A program made the translations under genes and the position numbers. A DNA stretch of 64,000 nucleotides from Streptomyces vietnamensis. GTDB taxonomy: Bacteria > Actinomycetota > Actinomycetes > Streptomycetales > Streptomycetaceae. Where the stretch lies: NCBI RefSeq assembly GCF_000830005.1, contig NZ_CP010407.1, forward strand, positions 6,708,001 to 6,772,000, given 5' to 3'. The notes under the pieces are model-generated. The model was not told where the DNA came from. It saw only the letters and a program-made list of their open reading frames with translations, and did no database searches. Below, piece by piece: positions 43,623 through 50,830 of this stretch (positions within the stretch are counted from its first letter, which is position 1; each line of letters begins with the position of its first letter).

Positions 43623-45038
43623 ATGGCTCAGCCTGCAAAGGGGCCGGCACCCGCCGAAGGCCCGTGTTCCACCCCGTCCACCACCACCTCGGCCACGGCC
43701 GAGTGCCACCCGGTGGACGAGAAACTCCCCGCCTCGCGGCTCGTCCCCGCGGCACTCCAGCACATCGCCGCCATGTACGCGGGCGTCGTCACCCCTCCGC
43801 TCATCATCGGCCAGGCCGTCGGTCTCGACGCCGCCGGAATGACCCGGCTCATCGCGGCCGGCCTGCTCATCGCCGGCTGTGCGACCCTCCTGCAGACCCT
43901 CGGCCTCGGACGCTTCGCCGGCAACCGGCTCCCGTTCGTCAACGCCGCCTCGTCCGCCGGCATCGCCCCGATGCTCGCCATCGCCGAGACCAGCGCCCCC
44001 GGACACCAACTCCCCGCCATCTACGGTGCGGTGATGGTCGCCGGAGTCTTCTGCCTCGCCGTCGGACCCTTCTTCGGCAGGCTCCTGCGCTTCTTCCCGC
44101 CGCTCGTCACCGGCGTCGTGATCACCCTCATCGGCGTCACCCTGATGCCCGTGCCCGTCAGCTGGGCCCAGGGCGGCGACAAGACCGCCGCCGACTTCGG
44201 CGCCATGAAGTACCTGGCGCTCGCCGGCTTCACGCTCGTCGTCGTCCTGCTCTTCCAGCGCTTCGGCAAGGGCTTCGTCAAGCAGATCGCCCTGCTCCTC
44301 GGCCTGCTCATCGGCACCCTCGCCGCGATCCCCTTCGGGATGGCCGACTTCAGCGCCCTGCGCGAAGCGCCCGTCGCGGCCCTGCCCGCACCCTTCGCCT
44401 TCGGCGCCCCCGAGTTCCAGCCCGCCGCGATCCTCTCCCTGTGCATCGTGATGCTGGTCCTCATGACCGAGTCCAGCGCCGGCATGCTCGCCCTCGGCGA
44501 GATCTGCGAGCGCCGCAGCGACGGGAAGACCATCACCCGCGGCCTGCGCACCGACGGCATCGCCACCCTGCTCGGCCCCGTCTTCGGCGGCTTCCCGACC
44601 TCCGCCTTCGCGCAGAACGTCGGCGTCGTCTCGCTGACCCGGGTCCGCTCCCGGTACGTGGTCGCCGCCGCCGGCGGAGCCCTGCTCGTCCTCGGCGCCT
44701 TCCCCGTCCTCGGCGCGGTCGTCTCCATGGTCCCGATGCCCGTCCTCGGCGGCGCCGGCATCGTCCTCTTCGGCTCGATCGCGGTCAGCGGCATCCGTAC
44801 CCTCTCCGAGGCCGGACTCGACGACAGCTCCAACATCATCCTGGTGGCCGTCGCGCTCGGAGCGGGCATCATCCCGCTCGCCGCGCCCACCTTCTACGCC
44901 GACTTCCCGGCCTGGGCCCAGACGGTGCTCGGCTCCGGCATCAGCGCGGGCGCGCTCGTCGCCGTCCTGCTGAACCTTTTCTTCCACCATCTCGGCACCC
45001 GGAGCCGTCACGCGGCTCCGGCACTCAAATCCTCCTAG
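43623..45038 (+). CDS. NCS2 uracil-xanthine/urate permease (copy 1)
   Basis: A 471-residue membrane protein of the nucleobase-cation symporter 2 family with about 14 hydrophobic segments. PAALQHIAAMYAGVVTPPLIIG is the first helix with the QH motif. LLRFFPPLVTGVVITLIGVTLMPV and MTESSAGMLALGEI carry the family substrate-binding Glu, and NVGVVSLTRVRSRYVVA the later Asn. Its place after urate oxidase points to uptake of urate or xanthine. It is paralogous to the permease at 46774, the two flanking a purine deaminase gene. Confidence 0.92.
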   Translation: MAQPAKGPAPAEGPCSTPSTTTSATAECHPVDEKLPASRLVPAALQHIAAMYAGVVTPPLIIGQAVGLDAAGMTRLIAAGLLIAGCATLLQTLGLGRFAGNRLPFVNAASSAGIAPMLAIAETSAPGHQLPAIYGAVMVAGVFCLAVGPFFGRLLRFFPPLVTGVVITLIGVTLMPVPVSWAQGGDKTAADFGAMKYLALAGFTLVVVLLFQRFGKGFVKQIALLLGLLIGTLAAIPFGMADFSALREAPVAALPAPFAFGAPEFQPAAILSLCIVMLVLMTESSAGMLALGEICERRSDGKTITRGLRTDGIATLLGPVFGGFPTSAFAQNVGVVSLTRVRSRYVVAAAGGALLVLGAFPVLGAVVSMVPMPVLGGAGIVLFGSIAVSGIRTLSEAGLDDSSNIILVAVALGAGIIPLAAPTFYADFPAWAQTVLGSGISAGALVAVLLNLFFHHLGTRSRHAAPALKSS

Positions 45039-45086
45039 GGTCCTGCCGTGCCCGAACCATCCCCGAGGAATGAAGGAAGCACCGCC

Positions 45087-46475
45087 ATGGCAGCACCTTC
45101 GGCAACCCAGCGCATCGTCATCGAGAACGCGGCGATCGCGACCGTCGACGCGAACGACACCGAGTACGCCTCCGGGTACCTCGTCGTCGCCGACAACAGG
45201 ATCGAGTCCCTCGGCGCCGGCAAGGCGCCCGAGGGCCTGGAGAACGTGGTCCGCAGGATCGACGCCACCGGTCATCTGGTGACGCCCGGCCTGATCAACA
45301 CCCACCACCACTTCTACCAGTGGATCACCCGAGGTCTGGCCACCGACCACAACCTCTTCAACTGGCTGGTCGCGCTCTACCCGACGTGGTCGCGGATCGA
45401 CGAGTCGATGGTCCGCGTCGCCGCCCAGGGCTCCCTGGCGATGATGGCCCGCGGCGGTGTCACCACGGCCATGGACCACCACTACGTCTACCCGCAGGGC
45501 TCCGGCGACCTCTCCGGCGCCATCATCGGTGCTGCCGCCGACATGGGCGTTCGCTTCACCCTGGCCCGCGGCTCCATGGACCGCAGCGAGAAGGACGGCG
45601 GCCTGCCGCCGGACTTCGCCGTCGAGACCACCGAGGGCGCGCTCGCCGCGACCGAGGAGACGGTGCGCAAGTACCACGACGCCTCCTTCGACGCGATGAC
45701 CCAGGTCGCCGTCGCCCCCTGTTCGCCCTTCTCCATCTCCACCGAGCTGCTCCGCGAGGGCGCCGCGCTCGGCCGCCGTCTCGGCGTGCGCATGCACACC
45801 CACGGCTCGGAGACCGTGGAGGAGGAGAAGTTCTGCCACGAGCTCTTCGGCATGGGCCCGACGGACTACTTCGAGTCCACCGGCTTCCTCGGCGAGGACG
45901 TGTGGATGGCGCACTGCGTCCACATGAACGACTCCGACATCGAGGCCTTCGCCCGCACCAAGACCGGTGTCGCGCACTGCCCGTCCTCCAACGCGCGCCT
46001 CGCCGCCGGCATCGCCCGCGTACCGGACATGCTCAAGGCGGGCGTCCCCGTCGGCCTCGGCGTCGACGGCACCGCCTCCAACGAGTCCGGCGAGCTCCAC
46101 ACCGAGCTGCGCAACGCGCTCCTCATCAACCGACTCGGCGCCCACCGCGAGGCCGCGCTCAACGCCCGCCAGGCCCTGCGCCTCGGCACCTACGGCGGCG
46201 CCCAGGTCCTCGGCCGCGCCGACAACATCGGTTCCCTCGAGGCCGGCAAGCTCGCCGACTTCGTCCTCTGGAAGATCGACGGCCTCGGCCACTCCTCGAT
46301 CGCCGACCCGGTCACCGCCATCGTCTTCGGCGCGGCGGCCCCGGTCACCGCCTCCTTCGTCAACGGCAAGCAGATCGTCGAGAACAACCGACTGCTGTTC
46401 GCCGACGAGGAGCAGATCGCGCGCGACGCGCGCGCGGAGGCGCAGCGCCTGGCCCGCATCACGGCCCAGAGCTGA
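45087..46475 (+). CDS. 8-Oxoguanine deaminase-type amidohydrolase
   Basis: A 462-residue metal-dependent amidohydrolase of the ATZ/TRZ group. NTHHHFYQWITRGLATDHNLFNWLV near residue 68 holds the HxH-type metal ligands. MHTHGSETVEEEKF, VWMAHCVHMNDSDI and GLGVDGTASNESGELHTELR supply the remaining His, Glu and Asp. The HFYQW/ATDHNLFNWL wording is that of bacterial 8-oxoguanine deaminases, converting 8-oxoguanine to urate, which fits its position between two purine permeases and beside urate oxidase. ATG 45087 with GAAGGA is preferred over GTG 45048. Confidence 0.88.
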   Translation: MAAPSATQRIVIENAAIATVDANDTEYASGYLVVADNRIESLGAGKAPEGLENVVRRIDATGHLVTPGLINTHHHFYQWITRGLATDHNLFNWLVALYPTWSRIDESMVRVAAQGSLAMMARGGVTTAMDHHYVYPQGSGDLSGAIIGAAADMGVRFTLARGSMDRSEKDGGLPPDFAVETTEGALAATEETVRKYHDASFDAMTQVAVAPCSPFSISTELLREGAALGRRLGVRMHTHGSETVEEEKFCHELFGMGPTDYFESTGFLGEDVWMAHCVHMNDSDIEAFARTKTGVAHCPSSNARLAAGIARVPDMLKAGVPVGLGVDGTASNESGELHTELRNALLINRLGAHREAALNARQALRLGTYGGAQVLGRADNIGSLEAGKLADFVLWKIDGLGHSSIADPVTAIVFGAAAPVTASFVNGKQIVENNRLLFADEEQIARDARAEAQRLARITAQS

Positions 46476-46490
46476 ACCTCCCCATGGAGT

Positions 46491-46595
46491 CCGACCGAGG
46501 GGGACGGCCCTCGGTCGGTCGCCGCGGACCCGAGCGGGGTCCGCGGCAGCCCGACCGGGTGGTGCCGTACGCAGAAGACGTACGGCACCACCCGG
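46491..46595. terminator. Three consecutive hairpins after the deaminase gene
   Basis: Hairpin 1 (46491-46518) has an 11-bp CCGACCGAGGG stem. Hairpin 2 (about 46522-46546) has a 10-bp CCGCGGACCC stem. Hairpin 3 (46555-46595) has a 17-bp perfect CCGGGTGGTGCCGTACG stem with a 7-nt loop. They fill the gap between deaminase and second permease; no U-tract is present. Confidence 0.6.
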
Positions 46596-46773
46596 GACGG
46601 TGAAGCCCGCACCCCCACACGGGCACCCGTCCCCGCGCCGCATCCCCTCCGCGCGCACCCGCTCCACTCTCTTCACCCTGCACCGAGCCGCACCTCCTGC
46701 ACTTCGCACCGCATCGCACCACCTCCCTGAACCCCTCGTCGCCGCCGACGTGTAACCGACCGGAGGAACCGCC

Positions 46774-48222
46774 GTGGCCGCCCAGCCCCAGGTTCGCAAT
46801 GCAACCGACGCAGGCTCCGCTCCCGAAGACCTTGAGAAGCACCCGGTCGACGAGACGCTGCCCCCTCTCAAGATGCTCACCAGCGGCCTTCAGCACGTCG
46901 CCGCCATGTACGCGGGCGTCGTCGCCCCGCCCCTGATCGTCGGAGCGGCCATAGGCCTCTCCGGCACCGAGCTCACCTTCCTCACCGGCGCGAGCCTCTT
47001 CACCGCCGGACTCGCCACCTTCCTGCAGACGCTCGGGGTCTGGAAGATCGGCGCCAAGCTGCCGTTCGTCAACGGCGTCACCTTCGCCGGTGTCGCGCCG
47101 ATGCTGGCGATCGTCAACACCACCGAGAACAAGGCGGACGCGCTGCCCGTGATCTTCGGCGCGATCATCGTCGCCGGACTCCTCGGCTTCGCCGCCGCCC
47201 CCTTCTTCTCCCGGCTCGTGCGGTTCTTCCCGCCGGTCGTCACCGGCTCCGTGATCACCCTCATCGGCGTCTCCCTCCTCCCGGTCGCGTTCGGCTGGGC
47301 CCAGGGGCCCAATCCCAAGGCCGAGGACTACGGTTCGACCACGTACCTCTCGCTCGCCGGCATCACGCTCGTCGTGGTCCTGCTGCTCCGCCGCTTCACC
47401 CGCGGCTTCCTCAAGCAGGTCGCGGTCCTGGTCGGTCTCGTCCTCGGCACGATCATCGCCATACCGTTCGGGGTCACCGACTTCTCCCCGGTGAAGGAGG
47501 CCGACCTCGTCGGCTTCCCGACCCCCTTCCACTTCGGCGCCCCGCAGTTCGCCCTCGCCGCGATCGTCTCCATGTGCGTGGTCATGCTGGTCTCCATGAC
47601 CGAGTCGACCGCCGACATGCTGGCGCTCGGCGAGATCGTCGAGCGGCCCGCCGACGCGAAGACCATCGCGGCCGGACTGCGCGCCGACACCCTCGGCTCC
47701 GCGCTCAGCCCGCTCTTCAACGGCTTCATGTGCAGCGCCTTCGCGCAGAACATCGGCCTGGTCGCCATGACCAGGATCCGCAGCCGCTTCGTCGTCGCCT
47801 GCGGCGGCGGCTTCCTGGTCCTCTTCGGCCTCTCGCCGGTCGCCGCCTCGCTCATCTCGGTCGTGCCCCGGCCGGTCCTCGGCGGCGCGGGCGTCGTCCT
47901 CTTCGGCTCGGTCGCCGCCAGCGGCATCCAGACCCTGGTCAAGGCCGGCCTGGAGAAGGACAACAACGTGCTGATCGTGGCCGTCTCGCTGGCCGTCGGC
48001 ATCATCCCGATCACCAAGCCGGAGTTCTACCACGCCTTCCCGGAGACCGCGAAGATCATCCTGGACTCCGGCATCTCCACCGGCTGCGTGGCCGCCGTCC
48101 TGCTCAACTTCGTCTTCAACCACCTGGGCCGGGGCCGCGACGCCGACGAGGTCACCGCGCCCATGGAGCCCGGCGAGGAGATCTCCGGCACCGCCGGCGC
48201 GAAGGCGGCGCACGCCCACTGA
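46774..48222 (+). CDS. NCS2 uracil-xanthine/urate permease (copy 2)
   Basis: A 482-residue NCS2 transporter closely related to the one at 43623. LQHVAAMYAGVVAPPLIVG, VRFFPPVVTGSVITLIGVSLLPV, MTESTADMLALGEIVERP and NIGLVAMTRIRSRFVVA correspond segment by segment. Differences in the helix-10 region (STADM versus SSAGM) may reflect different purine preference. It starts at GTG after CCGGAGGA. The stop is just upstream of a racemase gene. Two purine permeases around one deaminase suggest import of more than one purine or different affinity ranges. Confidence 0.92.
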   Translation: MAAQPQVRNATDAGSAPEDLEKHPVDETLPPLKMLTSGLQHVAAMYAGVVAPPLIVGAAIGLSGTELTFLTGASLFTAGLATFLQTLGVWKIGAKLPFVNGVTFAGVAPMLAIVNTTENKADALPVIFGAIIVAGLLGFAAAPFFSRLVRFFPPVVTGSVITLIGVSLLPVAFGWAQGPNPKAEDYGSTTYLSLAGITLVVVLLLRRFTRGFLKQVAVLVGLVLGTIIAIPFGVTDFSPVKEADLVGFPTPFHFGAPQFALAAIVSMCVVMLVSMTESTADMLALGEIVERPADAKTIAAGLRADTLGSALSPLFNGFMCSAFAQNIGLVAMTRIRSRFVVACGGGFLVLFGLSPVAASLISVVPRPVLGGAGVVLFGSVAASGIQTLVKAGLEKDNNVLIVAVSLAVGIIPITKPEFYHAFPETAKIILDSGISTGCVAAVLLNFVFNHLGRGRDADEVTAPMEPGEEISGTAGAKAAHAH

Positions 48223-48281
48223 ACCCGCTCATCGTCCCACCGCCCGCCCCGGTCCCCGCGCACGCCGCGAGGCCCGGGGCC

Positions 48282-49052
48282 GTGGTGCTGGTCAACCCCA
48301 ACACCTCCACCGCCACGACCGCGATGATGACCGCCATCGCCCGCCGCACCCTGGGGCCCGCCCTCCCCGTCCGGGGCGTGACCGTCGCCCGGGGCCCGCG
48401 CATGCTCACCGACCCGGACGCCCTGCGTGCCGCCGCCCCCGAGGTCCTCGCCGCCGGCCTCCGCGCCACGACCGGGGGCGACTGCGCCGCCCTCCTCGTC
48501 GCCGCCTTCGGCGACCCGGGCCTGGCCGAGCTGCGCGCGGCGACCAGCACGACCAGCACGACGAGCACGACCAGGGCGACGAGCACGGCCGGGGCAGCCG
48601 GAGTCCGGGCTGCCGGATTCCCGGTGGTCGGAGCGACCGGAGTTCCGGCTGCCGGAGCCCCGGTCGCCGGGATCCCCGTGGTCGGCATCGGTGAGGCGGC
48701 GCTGCTGGAAGCGGCCGCCGCCGGGACCCCCTTCGGCGTCGCCACCACCACCCCGCTCCTCGCCGATGCCATCCACGCGCGCGTGACCGCCCTCGGACTC
48801 GCCGACCTGTACACCGGGATCCGCCTCACCGCCGGCACCCCCGAACGGCTCTCCGCCGACCCGGTGCTCCTCCTCGACCGGCTTGAGCGTGCCGTCCGCG
48901 CCAGTGCCGAACGGGACGGGGCCCGCGCCGTCGTCATCGGCGGCGGCCCGCTCGGCGAGGCGGCCGAGGAACTCCAGGCCCGCTGCGCGGTCCGGGTCGT
49001 CGCCCCGATCCCGGCGGCCTGCCGCGCGATCGCCCGCCTGCTGACGGCCTGA
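48282..49052 (+). CDS. Aspartate/glutamate (hydantoin) racemase family protein
   Basis: About 256 residues of the Asp/Glu/hydantoin racemase superfamily. VLVNPNTSTATTAMM is the N-terminal strand. GDCAALLVAAFGDPGL carries the segment where the first catalytic Cys is normally found (here Cys in GGDCAAL). ALVIGGGPLGEAAEEL-type sequence is near the end, with a second Cys in ARCAVRVV rather than the usual GC motif. Between FGDPGL and PVVGIGEAAL there is a low-complexity Thr/Ser/Ala/Val insertion of roughly 35 residues. Start is uncertain: GTG 48282 or 48285, or a CTG overlapping the permease stop. It may racemise a hydantoin-like purine breakdown product such as allantoin. Confidence 0.75.
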   Translation: MVLVNPNTSTATTAMMTAIARRTLGPALPVRGVTVARGPRMLTDPDALRAAAPEVLAAGLRATTGGDCAALLVAAFGDPGLAELRAATSTTSTTSTTRATSTAGAAGVRAAGFPVVGATGVPAAGAPVAGIPVVGIGEAALLEAAAAGTPFGVATTTPLLADAIHARVTALGLADLYTGIRLTAGTPERLSADPVLLLDRLERAVRASAERDGARAVVIGGGPLGEAAEELQARCAVRVVAPIPAACRAIARLLTA

Positions 49053-49068
49053 CGGCCGTCGGCGGCGC

Positions 49069-49641
49069 TCACTGCTCCACCGCGATCCGGCGGCGGCACT
49101 CCCGGGCCAGCGAGGGGTAGGCGGCGGCGATCGCCTCGTACAACCGCCGCCGCAGCAGCCGTTCGGCCTCGCCCCGGCCGGTCTCCCCGTACAGCCCGTC
49201 GAGCAGCGCCTCGTACCGCGACAGGGCGTGCCGCAGATAGCTCACCTGCCACCGCACCAACGCCCCGGCAGGGTCCGGCCCGGGGCTCCGGGCCCCCAGC
49301 AGGTGCCGGTGCCGCACCGCCCGCCGCTCCAGTTCGGGTCGGGGCAGCAGAGGCACCTCGATGGGCTCCGCGCGGATCGCCGTCAGGACGGCGGCCCGCC
49401 GCCGCTCGGCGTGGATCCCGGAGGCCGAGGCCCGGCAGAGCGCGGCCGTCTCGGTGAACCCGGGCGTCCGCTCCACCGCCTCCACCCGGGCCAGGAGGTA
49501 GAGCCGCACGGGCGCGAGGGACCAGCGGCGCGGATCGCGCCCCTGCACGTCGGGCGTGCCGAGCAGGTCCCGCACCATCGCGTCGGTCCAGCCGCGCCGG
49601 CGCACCCCGGCGAGCGTCACATAGGTCGTACGGTCCGTCAT
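49069..49641 (-). CDS. Conserved hypothetical protein
   Basis: A 190-residue basic, largely helical protein with no catalytic motif. The start, TYVTLAGVRRRGWTDAMVRDLLGTPD, resembles a family of streptomycete proteins that begin with RGWT..LI..LLG.PD, possibly a helix-turn-helix. VRLYLLARVEAVERTPGF and RHRHLLGARSP follow. No function can be assigned. ATG 49641 is preferred because the longer frame is antisense to the divergent lipoprotein gene. Confidence 0.65.
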   Translation of the reverse strand: MTDRTTYVTLAGVRRRGWTDAMVRDLLGTPDVQGRDPRRWSLAPVRLYLLARVEAVERTPGFTETAALCRASASGIHAERRRAAVLTAIRAEPIEVPLLPRPELERRAVRHRHLLGARSPGPDPAGALVRWQVSYLRHALSRYEALLDGLYGETGRGEAERLLRRRLYEAIAAAYPSLARECRRRIAVEQ

Positions 49642-49773
49642 GATCCCCCCTGATTCGACTACGGAGCGTGACGATCCCAGTGAAGCGCACCCCACTGACA
49701 GCGACCCCCTTGTCGGGTCGCCGCCGACTGTGCGATATAGGTCTGGACCTTTTCGACGGACGGAGGCCGGCCC

Positions 49774-50733
49774 GTGCAACGCCCCCTCGCCGCAAGCCTG
49801 TTGACCGCGCTCACGCTCGCCCTCGCCGCCTGCTCCGGCGCCGCCGCACCCGCGCCGAAGGACACCCGGGCACCCACCGCCCCCACCGGGGTCACCGCCA
49901 CCGCCGGCAGCGCCGGCACCGTCCACGTCATGTGGAGCGCGGCCACCGACGACCGCGCCGTCACCGGATACGCCGTCTACCGAGAGGGCCGCAAGGTCAA
50001 GGACCTCCCCGCCACCACCCTGATGACCGACGTCGTCGGCCTCACCCCCGAGACCCGCCACCGCTTCACCGTCCGCGCCCGCGACGCCGCCGGCAACGTC
50101 TCACCCCCCAGCGCCACCGTCACCGCGACCACCCTCCCCGCCACCGCCGAGGACCACACGCCCCCCACCACCCCGACCGCCCTCCGCGTCACCGCCGACG
50201 GCAGCCGCGCCGCCACCCTCCGCTGGTCCCCGGCCCGCGACGACACCCGCGTCACCGCGTACGACGTCTACCAGGCCGACACCCGCATCCACACCGTCCC
50301 CGGCACCGCCACCACCGCCCACCTCACCGGCCTGCGCCCCGGCACCGCCTACGCCTTCACCGTCCGCGCCCGCGACGCCGCCGAGAACTCCTCCCCGGAC
50401 AGCACCCCGGCCGACCTCACCACCGCCCCGTCCCCGGGAGCCCCGCCGAACACCGCCCCCCAAGATCTCACCGCCACGGCCACCAAGGGCGAGATCACCC
50501 TCACCTGGACCCCGCCGAGGACGGGCGCCCCCGTCACCCAGCACGAACTCCACCTCAACGGCCGCTTCGCCACCACCATCGTCTGGGGCACCGCCCCACC
50601 CCCCGGCCGCGCCACCTACACCTTCCCGGTCCAAGACCCCCCAGGCACCCGCTACACCGTCACCCTCCGCGCCCGGCTCCCGGACGGCACCTGGGGCGAC
50701 TTCTCGGCCCCGCGGACGGTGGTGGTGCGCTGA
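49774..50733 (+). CDS. Fibronectin type III lipoprotein
   Basis: A 319-residue secreted lipoprotein. Residues 1-19 are a lipoprotein signal, and the lipobox LAAC puts the acylated Cys at 20. Three fibronectin type III domains follow at about 34-120, 127-220 and 228-319, each with the WxxAxDD...YxVYRxG and TxYxFTVRARDAAGN pattern. FnIII modules usually mediate binding to polysaccharide or protein at the cell surface; there is no attached catalytic domain. GGACGGAGG precedes the GTG start. No functional link to its purine-gene neighbours is seen. Confidence 0.87.
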   Translation: MQRPLAASLLTALTLALAACSGAAAPAPKDTRAPTAPTGVTATAGSAGTVHVMWSAATDDRAVTGYAVYREGRKVKDLPATTLMTDVVGLTPETRHRFTVRARDAAGNVSPPSATVTATTLPATAEDHTPPTTPTALRVTADGSRAATLRWSPARDDTRVTAYDVYQADTRIHTVPGTATTAHLTGLRPGTAYAFTVRARDAAENSSPDSTPADLTTAPSPGAPPNTAPQDLTATATKGEITLTWTPPRTGAPVTQHELHLNGRFATTIVWGTAPPPGRATYTFPVQDPPGTRYTVTLRARLPDGTWGDFSAPRTVVVR

Positions 50734-50830
50734 ACTCCGCGGCACCTGGCCGGAATCGCACCCTTTCGCCGGACCTGATGGCCCCTCACCCTGCGATCAG
50801 GGGATGCGACAGGCCGCTTGGGGGGCGCCG

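Noticed and set aside
43563..46880. A 1105-codon open frame on the minus strand
   Set aside because: It is the antisense shadow of the NCS2 permease and the deaminase, which have clear families and ribosome sites.
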